From assembly GCA_023436615.1 (NCBI GenBank), contig JAEZIO010000076.1:1-11117 (forward strand): a stretch of DNA of 11,117 nucleotides, written 5' to 3'. The stretch's first letter is position 1. The number at the start of each line of letters is the position of its first letter. Made by a program: the position numbers and the translations under genes. Positions 1 to 5,233 of this stretch are shown one piece after another. Below the pieces are notes generated by a model. It was not told the origin of the DNA. It was given only the letters and a program-made list of their open reading frames with translations, and ran no database searches. The stretch is from Pseudomonadota bacterium. GTDB taxonomy: Bacteria > Pseudomonadota > Alphaproteobacteria > Sphingomonadales > Sphingomonadaceae.

Positions 1-30
1 AACACCGGCAAGATGCTGGTCCGAGTCTAG
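1..30 (+). CDS. C-terminal tail of a probable NADP-dependent oxidoreductase (partial)
   Basis: The first 30 bases read in frame as NTGKMLVRV followed by TAG at 28-30. This tail resembles the end of medium-chain (zinc-free, YncB/curcumin-reductase-like) NADP-dependent oxidoreductases, which often finish with a GKMLVRV-type last beta strand. Only nine residues are visible, so the family call is tentative. The gene would converge on the neighbouring metallopeptidase gene, with the two stop codons overlapping by 4 nt at 27-30. The rest of the gene lies outside the window. Confidence 0.45.
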   Translation, partial: NTGKMLVRV

Positions 31-923
31 CGGGCGGACTGACAGGCGTTCGGGTCGCCCGTCTGAAGGCCGCGGCGAAGCGCCGCCATGCGCTGCTCGG
101 ACGTTCCGTGCGTGAAGCTTTCGGGAACAATCCGGCCTTGCATCTGCCGCTGAAGCGTATCGTCACCGATCGCTTCTGCCGCGCGCATTCCTTCCTCGAT
201 GTCTCCCGGCTCGAGCAGGGGCTGGCCGTCCGGCGCCTTGGCGTTGGCCGCCCACACGCCGGCGTAGCAATCGGCCTGGAGCTCGACTCCGACCTGGATC
301 TGGTTGCCTTCGACGCGGCTCGAGCTCGCCTGCGCGCGCGACGCCTGATCGAGCGTGCCCAGGAGGTCCTGCACATGGTGGCCGACTTCGTGCGCGATCA
401 CATAGCCTTGAGCGAAATCGCCCGGCGCCCCGAAGCGGCTGCGGAGCTCCTCGAAGAACTGCGGGTCGATATAGATGCGCTTGTCGGTCGGGCAGTAGAA
501 CGGCCCCATAGCGGCCTGGGCGGCGCCGCAGCCCGACTGGTCGTAATTGGTGTAGGCGACCATCTGCACGGGCTGATAGGTCGAGCCGGAGCGGCGGAAA
601 AGATCGCTCCACACCACCTCGGTCGAGCGAAGGACGCCCGATAGAACGCGGCGGCTTTCGGGCGTCAGCGTGGACTGGCCGCCGTCCGACTGCTGCGTCG
701 CCGGCGGATTGCCGGTGGGGAGGAGGCCCCCCCCGCCGCCGAGCTGGGTGAGCGCGCAATAGCCGAGGAGAAGGATGAGGACGCCGATGACTCCGAAGCG
801 GCTCGCGACGAGCGGGATCAGGCAGCCGAGCGCATTGCCGCCGCCGCCCCCGAAGCCCAAGCCGCCGCCGGTCCGCCCCGTGCGGTCGATGAAATTGTCG
901 CTTCCTTCGTCGCCCAGCCGCAT
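27..923 (-). CDS. ypfJ: YpfJ-family neutral zinc metallopeptidase, membrane-anchored
   Basis: A 298-residue protein of the KPN_02809/YpfJ neutral zinc metallopeptidase family, which has about this length. The N-terminus starts MRLGDEGSDN and is followed by a glycine-rich stretch, one hydrophobic segment at about residues 37-58, then a second Gly-rich linker and a catalytic domain. The zinc motif HEVGH is at residues 178-182 inside YVIAHEVGHHVQ, and the conserved ELQADCYAG, which supplies a likely third zinc ligand (Glu), is at 214-222. The peptidase domain should lie outside the inner membrane. Its substrate is unknown. I chose the ATG at 923 over an upstream in-frame start at 1031 because AGGGAGGA sits 7 nt before it and the protein then begins as the family does. 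The upstream extension would also run through the bdhA start on the other strand. It is divergent from bdhA. Confidence 0.93.
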   Translation of the reverse strand: MRLGDEGSDNFIDRTGRTGGGLGFGGGGGNALGCLIPLVASRFGVIGVLILLLGYCALTQLGGGGGLLPTGNPPATQQSDGGQSTLTPESRRVLSGVLRSTEVVWSDLFRRSGSTYQPVQMVAYTNYDQSGCGAAQAAMGPFYCPTDKRIYIDPQFFEELRSRFGAPGDFAQGYVIAHEVGHHVQDLLGTLDQASRAQASSSRVEGNQIQVGVELQADCYAGVWAANAKAPDGQPLLEPGDIEEGMRAAEAIGDDTLQRQMQGRIVPESFTHGTSEQRMAALRRGLQTGDPNACQSAR

Positions 924-1019
924 GCGAAAATCCTCCCTGAAGAGGGTCCAATGCGCGAAGGGCCACGGCAGTTGCAATGCGCACGCGAGGGGGCGACTAG
1001 CGGGGCGAAAGGAGCTTCG
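924..1019. promoter_or_regulatory. Divergent intergenic region between ypfJ and bdhA
   Basis: These 96 bases separate two divergent start codons, so both promoters should lie here or in the gene starts. Visible items: the ypfJ Shine-Dalgarno (AGGGAGGA on the minus strand, 931-938), the bdhA Shine-Dalgarno (AAAGGAG, 1008-1014, 5 nt before ATG), an 8-nt direct repeat CAATGCGC at 949-956 and 975-982, and CCCTGAAGAGGGTCCA at 935-950, which resembles a shortened copy of the REP-like unit at 5067. I could not identify a convincing sigma-70 promoter by eye. Confidence 0.4.
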
Positions 1020-1787
1020 ATGATTCTGCAAGGCAAGACCGCTCTGGTGACCGGTTCGACCTCCGGCATCGGTCTGGCGATCGCGCGGGCGCTGGCTGCC
1101 GAGGGCGCGAAACTGATGATCAACGGGTTCGGGGATTCAGGCGAAATCGCGAAGCTGACCGAAGAGCTGGGGGCGATTCACGACGGCGCCGACATGTCCG
1201 ATCCCGATGCGATCGGGCGCATGATGAAACGCTGCGCCGACGAGCTCGGCACGCCCGACATCCTCGTCAACAACGCGGGCATCCAGCACGTTTCCCCGGT
1301 CGAGAGCTTTCCGCCGGAGAAATGGGACGCGATCATCGCCATAAACCTGTCGGCCGTCTTCCACACCACGCGCCACGCGCTCCCCGACATGAAGCAGAAG
1401 GGCTGGGGACGGATCGTCAACACCGCCTCGGCGCACAGCATCGTCGCGAGCCCCAACAAGTCGGCCTATGTCGCCGCCAAGCACGGCGTCGCCGGCTTTA
1501 CGAAGACCGTGGCGCTCGAGGCGGCCCGCGACGGGGTAACCGTCAATTGCATTTCGCCGGGCTATGTCTGGACGCCGCTTGTCGAAAACCAGATTCCCGA
1601 CACCATGAAAGCGCGCGGGCTCACGCGCGAGCAAGTGATGAACGACGTGCTTCTCGCCGCCCAGCCGACGAAACAGTTCGTCACCCCCGAGCAGGTGGCG
1701 GCCCTCGCGCTGTTCCTGTGTCGCGACGAGGCGGCGTCGATCACCGGCGCCAACATCAGCATGGACGGCGGCTGGACGGCTGCATAG
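1020..1787 (+). CDS. bdhA: D-3-hydroxybutyrate dehydrogenase (SDR family)
   Basis: A 255-residue classical short-chain dehydrogenase that interconverts D-3-hydroxybutyrate and acetoacetate with NAD(H) in the cytoplasm, a step in the use of polyhydroxybutyrate or ketone bodies. The cofactor motif TGSTSGIG is at 11-18 and NNAG at 84-87. The catalytic set is Asn109, Ser137, Tyr150 and Lys154. Residues that bind the carboxylate in characterised bacterial enzymes (Gln94, His144, Lys152, Gln196, Trp257 in the Pseudomonas fragi enzyme, from memory) correspond with a constant offset of five to Gln89, His139, Lys147, Gln191 and Trp252. This makes the substrate call much firmer than a generic SDR call. 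Trp187 of that enzyme is Tyr182 here. The ATG at 1020 has AAAGGAG 5 nt upstream; a longer frame from 951 has no such support. It is the first gene of a three-gene operon. Confidence 0.93.
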   Translation: MILQGKTALVTGSTSGIGLAIARALAAEGAKLMINGFGDSGEIAKLTEELGAIHDGADMSDPDAIGRMMKRCADELGTPDILVNNAGIQHVSPVESFPPEKWDAIIAINLSAVFHTTRHALPDMKQKGWGRIVNTASAHSIVASPNKSAYVAAKHGVAGFTKTVALEAARDGVTVNCISPGYVWTPLVENQIPDTMKARGLTREQVMNDVLLAAQPTKQFVTPEQVAALALFLCRDEAASITGANISMDGGWTAA

Positions 1788-1797
1788 TCTGAAGGCG

Positions 1798-2418
1798 ATG
1801 CGCTTTGCCCCTGCCCTGCTCGTCGTCCTCGCCTGCACCGGCTGTTCGATGCTTCAGCCGACCACGCACGTCGTCGCCAGCCATGCGCAGGACTGGCGCG
1901 CCGTGGCCACGCCCGCGGATCGCGGACGGTTGCGCGACTGGCGCACGGCCTTCACCTCGGCGCTGGCCGCCGCTCGGGCAGCAGGCCATTCCGCGCAGAT
2001 CGCCCGCGAGGGCCCCCTACTCCAGCCTGATGCAGCGCTCGGCGGGCCGATCCCGAACGGCACCTACCGCTGCCGGGTCACGAAGCTCGGCGCCAAGAGT
2101 CCAGGCATGCTCGATTATGTCACTTATCCCTATTTCCGCTGCCAGGTGCGGCCGGAACGAGGCGTTCAAGCCTTCGCCAAGCTGAGCGGGTCGCAGCGTC
2201 AGGTTGGCCTGATCTATCCCGGGGACCAGCTGCGCCAGGCATTTCTCGGCACGCTGATGCTCGGCGACGAGGCGCGCGCGATGCAATATGGAATGGACCC
2301 GGAACGCGATGTCGCGGGCTATGTCGAGCGCATCGGCGCCAACCGCTGGCGGCTGATCATGCCCTATCCCCATTTCGAATCGAAGATCGACGTGATGGAG
2401 CTGGTGCCGGTTTCCTGA
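1798..2418 (+). CDS. DUF4893 domain-containing putative lipoprotein
   Basis: A 206-residue protein matching the DUF4893 family, seen mainly in sphingomonads and relatives; its function is unknown. A short hydrophobic signal at residues 3-12 is followed by Cys13 and Cys16. Cys13 is preceded by Val-Leu-Ala, an acceptable lipobox, so export and lipidation are likely but not certain. Family-type blocks are W-RAVATPADRGRLRDWR at about 33-49, GTYRCRVTKLGA at 88-99, YPYFRCQV at 110-117, GSQRQVGLIYP at 131-141, FLGTLMLGDE at 149-158 and RWRLIMPYPHFES at 183-195. The two conserved cysteines at 92 and 115 could form a periplasmic disulfide. It starts 10 nt after the bdhA stop, with only a weak GAAGG upstream, so translational coupling is likely. 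Confidence 0.85.
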   Translation: MRFAPALLVVLACTGCSMLQPTTHVVASHAQDWRAVATPADRGRLRDWRTAFTSALAAARAAGHSAQIAREGPLLQPDAALGGPIPNGTYRCRVTKLGAKSPGMLDYVTYPYFRCQVRPERGVQAFAKLSGSQRQVGLIYPGDQLRQAFLGTLMLGDEARAMQYGMDPERDVAGYVERIGANRWRLIMPYPHFESKIDVMELVPVS

Positions 2419-2432
2419 GGAGTGCGTTTGAG

Positions 2433-3746
2433 ATGAAGCTAGCGATTGTCGCCGGACTTGCCGCAATGACGATTTCGAACGCAGCTCCCGCAGCCGCACT
2501 TGGCGACGCCATCCGCGCCGACATGCCGCAACTGATGGCTTTGTACCGCGACCTTCACGCCAACCCCGAGCTTTCGAACCAGGAAGTCCGCACCCCGGCC
2601 AAGCTCGCGCCGGAGATGCGCAAGCTCGGGTTCCAGGTGACGGAGCATGTCGGGAAGACCGGCGTCGTCGCGGTGATGAAGAACGGCAGTGGCCCCGTCC
2701 TTCTCATCCGCGCCGACATGGACGCCCTCCCGGTCACCGAGCAGACGGGCCTGCCTTTCGCATCGAAAGTACGCGCCAAGACTGCAGACGGTGTGGACAC
2801 CGGGGTAATGCACGCTTGCGGGCACGATACGCACGTCGCGACCTGGCTCGGCACCGCGCGGCGCCTGGCGGCAATGAAGGATCAATGGTCCGGCACGGTC
2901 GTGATGGTGCTGCAGCCGGCCGAAGAGGTCGGCCAGGGCGCGAAAGCGATGCTTGCCGACGGCCTGTTCACGCGCTTCCCCAAGCCCGACTATCTGCTGG
3001 CCTTCCACGATTCCGCGGAGCTTCCCGCAGGGACGATCGGCGTGACCAAGGGCTATGCGCTGGCCAATATCGACAGCGTCGACATCCTCGTCAAAGGCAT
3101 CGGCGGGCACGGCGCCTACCCGTACACGACCAAGGATCCCATCGTGCTGGCGTCGCGCATCGTCACCTCGCTGCAGACACTGGTCAGCCGCGAGAACAAT
3201 CCGCTCGACCCCGCCGTCGTGACGGTCGGCAGCTTCCATGCCGGCACCAAGCACAACATCATCCCCGCCGAGGCGAAGCTGCAGCTGACCGTGCGCAGCT
3301 ACACGCCCGAAGTCCGCAAGGCGCTCATCGAAGGAATCCGCCGGATCGCGCGCGGCGAGGCGATCGCCGCCGGCCTTCCGGACGACAAGATGCCGGTGGT
3401 GACGCTGGCGGACCAGAGCGGCAACGCGACCTTCAACACCGACCCGCAATCGACGCATCTGCTGGACCTGTTCGCATCCCATTTCGGAGCGAGCCGCGTC
3501 GTCCAGACCAAGCCGATCATGGCGAGCGAGGACTTCAGCGAATATTACCTCGCGGACAAGACCAAGCAGAGCACGATTTTCTGGGTCGGCGGCGTTCCCA
3601 AGGAGAAGTGGGACGCGGTGAACGGCGACACGCTCAAGCTGCCGTCGCTGCACAGCGCCTTCTGGGCGCCGGACGCGGACGCGGTGATCTCGACGGCAAC
3701 CGAAGCGATGACGGTCGCAGCGCTGGACGTGCTGAAGAAAGGATAG
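2433..3746 (+). CDS. Exported M20 family amidohydrolase (hippurate hydrolase/IAA-amino acid hydrolase type)
   Basis: A 437-residue metal-dependent hydrolase of the M20D amidohydrolase group, which cleaves N-acyl amino acids or related amides. The metal-binding set is complete: Cys129, His131 and His134 in MHACGHDTH (126-134), Glu164-Glu165 in QPAEE, His192 in AFHDS, and His407 in SLHSAFW. The lid-domain motif GGHGAYP is at 224-230 and SEDFSEYY at 365-372. Unlike cytoplasmic family members it carries an N-terminal signal peptide (MKLAIVAGLAAMTISNAAPAAA, residues 1-22), so it probably acts in the periplasm. The start ATG has GAGGAG 10 nt upstream, overlapping the previous gene's stop. It is the last gene of the bdhA operon, with a 14-nt gap. 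The substrate cannot be inferred from sequence. Only 9 nt separate its stop from the convergent small gene, and no terminator hairpin is visible there. Confidence 0.92.
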   Translation: MKLAIVAGLAAMTISNAAPAAALGDAIRADMPQLMALYRDLHANPELSNQEVRTPAKLAPEMRKLGFQVTEHVGKTGVVAVMKNGSGPVLLIRADMDALPVTEQTGLPFASKVRAKTADGVDTGVMHACGHDTHVATWLGTARRLAAMKDQWSGTVVMVLQPAEEVGQGAKAMLADGLFTRFPKPDYLLAFHDSAELPAGTIGVTKGYALANIDSVDILVKGIGGHGAYPYTTKDPIVLASRIVTSLQTLVSRENNPLDPAVVTVGSFHAGTKHNIIPAEAKLQLTVRSYTPEVRKALIEGIRRIARGEAIAAGLPDDKMPVVTLADQSGNATFNTDPQSTHLLDLFASHFGASRVVQTKPIMASEDFSEYYLADKTKQSTIFWVGGVPKEKWDAVNGDTLKLPSLHSAFWAPDADAVISTATEAMTVAALDVLKKG

Positions 3747-3755
3747 CGCGCTCGG

Positions 3756-4022
3756 CTACTCGGCGGCCCAGGCCGCGGTCTTCTCGATGATGTCGAGCTC
3801 GCGGAGGAGCGCATCGACGCTCTGGCTGAGCTCGGGAAGCTGCGTGATCTGGTGGCGTGCGCCGCGATAGGCTTCGACCAGGAGCATCGCGTCGATCAGG
3901 ATCGGCACCACCATCGCTTCGGGATCGTCCAGCTGCACCAGCCCCTGCAGCTTCTCCAGCGCCTTGCGCCGCGCGCCCTCCGGATCAGACACAACCGCAG
4001 CCCGACCGATCATCCACCCCAT
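3756..4022 (-). CDS. Hypothetical 88-residue protein
   Basis: An unrecognised small protein of 88 residues starting MGWMIGRAAVVSDPEG. It has no signal peptide or obvious transmembrane segment. From about residue 14 onward it looks helical, with heptad-like hydrophobic spacing (LEKLQGLVQL, VVPILIDAMLLVEAYR, ALLRELDIIEKTAAW), which suggests a small helical cytoplasmic protein that may dimerise. The start is well supported: AAGGAG lies 6 nt before the ATG at 4022. A much longer frame on the same strand, running up to 4883, is a shadow of the aldo/keto reductase gene and was not used. It lies 89 nt downstream of that reductase and convergent with the M20 hydrolase. Function unknown. Confidence 0.72.
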   Translation of the reverse strand: MGWMIGRAAVVSDPEGARRKALEKLQGLVQLDDPEAMVVPILIDAMLLVEAYRGARHQITQLPELSQSVDALLRELDIIEKTAAWAAE

Positions 4023-4028
4023 AGCACT

Positions 4029-4072
4029 CTCCTTGCCCACGAGATTATCGCGTTGCGTGCAGTGAGTGCAGT
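4029..4072 (-). promoter_or_regulatory. Candidate leader of the 88-residue gene: RBS, -10-like box, direct repeat
   Basis: On the minus strand this stretch has AAGGAG (4029-4034), a GATAAT -10-like box (4044-4049) and, just upstream, the tandem ACTGCAC-TC-ACTGCAC (4057-4072), a 7-nt direct repeat with a 9-nt period. No good -35 box is present at the right distance, so the promoter might need an activator that binds the repeat. That is inference. If the -10 is real, the untranslated leader is very short. Confidence 0.3.
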
Positions 4073-4111
4073 TCGGGCGAGCGCGCGGGAGAGGCGTTTC
4101 GGCGTTTACGG

Positions 4112-5050
4112 TTAAGCGCTGGCGGCGTTCAGCCGATCGAGCTGCGCAGGCGTCAACGTCAGTTCGAAAGCGGCCAACAGCTCGCTCAGTTGCGCCAGGC
4201 TGGTTGCGCTCGCAATCGGCGCGGTGATCGCGGGCTGCGCCATCGTCCAGGCCAGCGCCACCGTGGCAAGCGCGGCTCCGGTTTGCGCCGCGACATCGTC
4301 GAGCGCCGCGAGCACCGTCTGCCCCCGCCCCTCGAGATATTCGAGATTGCGCGGCCCGCGGACCGATTTGTCGATGTCTTCGCGCTTCCGGTACTTGCCG
4401 GTCAGGAAGCCGTTGGCGAGGCTGTAAAAGGGGAAAACCGCGAGGCCGTGCTTCTGCGCGATCGGCCGCAGCTGGGGCTCGAACTTGGCGCGCTCCACCA
4501 TGTTGTACCAGGGCTGCAACGCACTCGGCGCGGTCAGTCCATTGTCGCGCGCCGCGGTCACGGCCTCGTCCAGGCGAGCGGCGCTGATCTGCGAGAGTCC
4601 TGTGGCGCGGATTTTCCCGCGCTCTATCAGCCTTTCGAACGCTCCCAGCGAATCCGCGAAGGGCACGCTTTCGTCGTCCTTGTGCTGGTAATAGAGGTCG
4701 ATGGTTTCGACGCCGAGCCGCTGGAGCGACGCGTCGCATGCGGGCCCGATCGTCTCCGGCGACAGGCCGGTCATGAAACCGACCTTCGTTGCGATCACGA
4801 CCTTCGCCCGCTTCGACGGATCGCGCTTCAGCCAGCGACCGATAAGCCGCTCGCTTTCCCCTCCGACGTGGCCGGGGACCCACGCGGAATAGACGTCCGC
4901 AGTGTCGATCATCGTTCCGCCCGCGTCCACGAAAGCATCGAGGATCGCGAAGCTGGTCGGCTCGTCGGCGGTCCAGTCGAAGACGTTGCCGCCAAGCGCG
5001 AGCGGCGCCACTTCGATCCCGCTGTTCCCGATCGGCCGTTTCTGAATCAC
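4112..5050 (-). CDS. Aldo/keto reductase
   Basis: A 312-residue cytoplasmic NADPH-dependent aldo/keto reductase with a TIM-barrel fold, of the group related to YhdN/YajO-like and potassium-channel beta-subunit-like proteins. The catalytic tetrad is complete: Asp49 and Tyr54 in MIDTADVYS, Lys89 in IATK, and His123 in DLYYQHKDD. The family cofactor region appears as GLSQIS (151-156) and LANGFLTGKYR (211-221). The physiological substrate is unknown. I chose the GTG start at 5050 because AGAGGAG sits about 5 nt upstream and MIQKRPIGNSGIEVAPLALGG is the family's usual N-terminus. An alternative GTG at 5071 would run into the REP-like repeat. The gene is divergent from prsK. Confidence 0.93.
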   Translation of the reverse strand: MIQKRPIGNSGIEVAPLALGGNVFDWTADEPTSFAILDAFVDAGGTMIDTADVYSAWVPGHVGGESERLIGRWLKRDPSKRAKVVIATKVGFMTGLSPETIGPACDASLQRLGVETIDLYYQHKDDESVPFADSLGAFERLIERGKIRATGLSQISAARLDEAVTAARDNGLTAPSALQPWYNMVERAKFEPQLRPIAQKHGLAVFPFYSLANGFLTGKYRKREDIDKSVRGPRNLEYLEGRGQTVLAALDDVAAQTGAALATVALAWTMAQPAITAPIASATSLAQLSELLAAFELTLTPAQLDRLNAASA

Positions 5051-5066
5051 GGAGACTCCTCTTTCC

Positions 5067-5093
5067 GTCACCCTGAACTCGTTTCAGGGTCCA
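5067..5093. repeat. REP-like palindromic unit, left copy of an inverted pair
   Basis: A 27-nt unit with a GTCA head, a TCCA tail and an internal palindrome ACCCTGAA-CTCGT-TTCAGGGT (8-bp stem, 5-nt loop). A second copy in opposite orientation lies at 5125-5151. It resembles the dispersed GTCA..CTGAACTTGTTTCAG..TCCA repeats I associate with sphingomonad genomes. It lies about 16 nt upstream of the aldo/keto reductase start codon, so it would form a hairpin in that gene's leader if transcription starts further upstream. Confidence 0.8.
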
Positions 5094-5124
5094 TTCCGGA
5101 GACCGCTCCGCCCTATGAACAAAA

Positions 5125-5151
5125 TGGATGCTGAAACAAGTTCAGCATGAC
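5125..5151. repeat. REP-like palindromic unit, right copy (inverted)
   Basis: The inverted partner of the unit at 5067-5093, separated by 31 nt. Read on the minus strand it has the same GTCA head and TCCA tail around ATGCTGAA-CTTGT-TTCAGCAT. Compared with the left copy, two adjacent stem pairs differ on both arms together (CC/GG versus TG/CA), so the hairpin is kept although the sequence changed. One further difference is in the loop. The pair forms a BIME-like arrangement. Confidence 0.8.
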
Positions 5152-5179
5152 CCAGAGAGAGGGATGTTCACGACTTATT

Positions 5180-5196
5180 TGTAAAGTTTAGCGACA
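5180..5196 (+). promoter_or_regulatory. Candidate regulatory element TGTAAA-N6-CGACA upstream of prsK
   Basis: The 17-mer TGTAAAGTTTAGCGACA lies 37 nt before the prsK start codon. It begins with TGT and ends with ACA in a locally AT-rich patch within GC-rich DNA. From memory, TGTAA..CGACA-type elements accompany PEP-CTERM protein genes, which makes autoregulation of prsKR an attractive idea. I cannot verify that consensus here. No matching sigma-54 -24/-12 element was found between this element and prsK. Confidence 0.3.
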
Positions 5197-5233
5197 CCCA
5201 GGCGATGTCGAGGAAATTGCCATCCTGGCCGGA

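Noticed and set aside
961..976. Sigma-54-like sequence GGCCACGGCAGTTGCA upstream of bdhA
   Set aside because: The -12 half (TTGCA) fits, but the invariant GG of the -24 element is out of register by one base, so the GG-10-GC rule fails. Tempting because PrsR is sigma-54 dependent, but not supported.
951..1019. 23-residue N-terminal extension of bdhA
   Set aside because: The SDR fold begins at MILQGKTALVTG with a strong RBS 5 nt upstream; the extension has no family similarity.
924..1031. 36-residue N-terminal extension of ypfJ
   Set aside because: It would overlap the bdhA start on the opposite strand. The ATG at 923 has a strong AGGGAGGA and gives the family N-terminus.
2439..3653. Long 404-codon open frame antisense to the M20 hydrolase
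   Set aside because: The translated sequence is Arg/His/Gly-rich without any recognisable motif, a typical shadow in GC-rich DNA.
3747..3755. Terminator between the convergent M20 hydrolase and the 88-residue gene
   Set aside because: Only 9 nt long; no hairpin or U tract is visible.
4023..4883. Long minus-strand frame continuous with the 88-residue gene
   Set aside because: It runs antiframe through the aldo/keto reductase on the same strand, with Arg-rich low-complexity composition; only the last 88 codons have an independent RBS and plausible protein composition.
5201..5220. -24/-12 promoter directly upstream of prsK
   Set aside because: A TTGC exists at 5217-5220, but the nearest GG is 16 nt away instead of 10.
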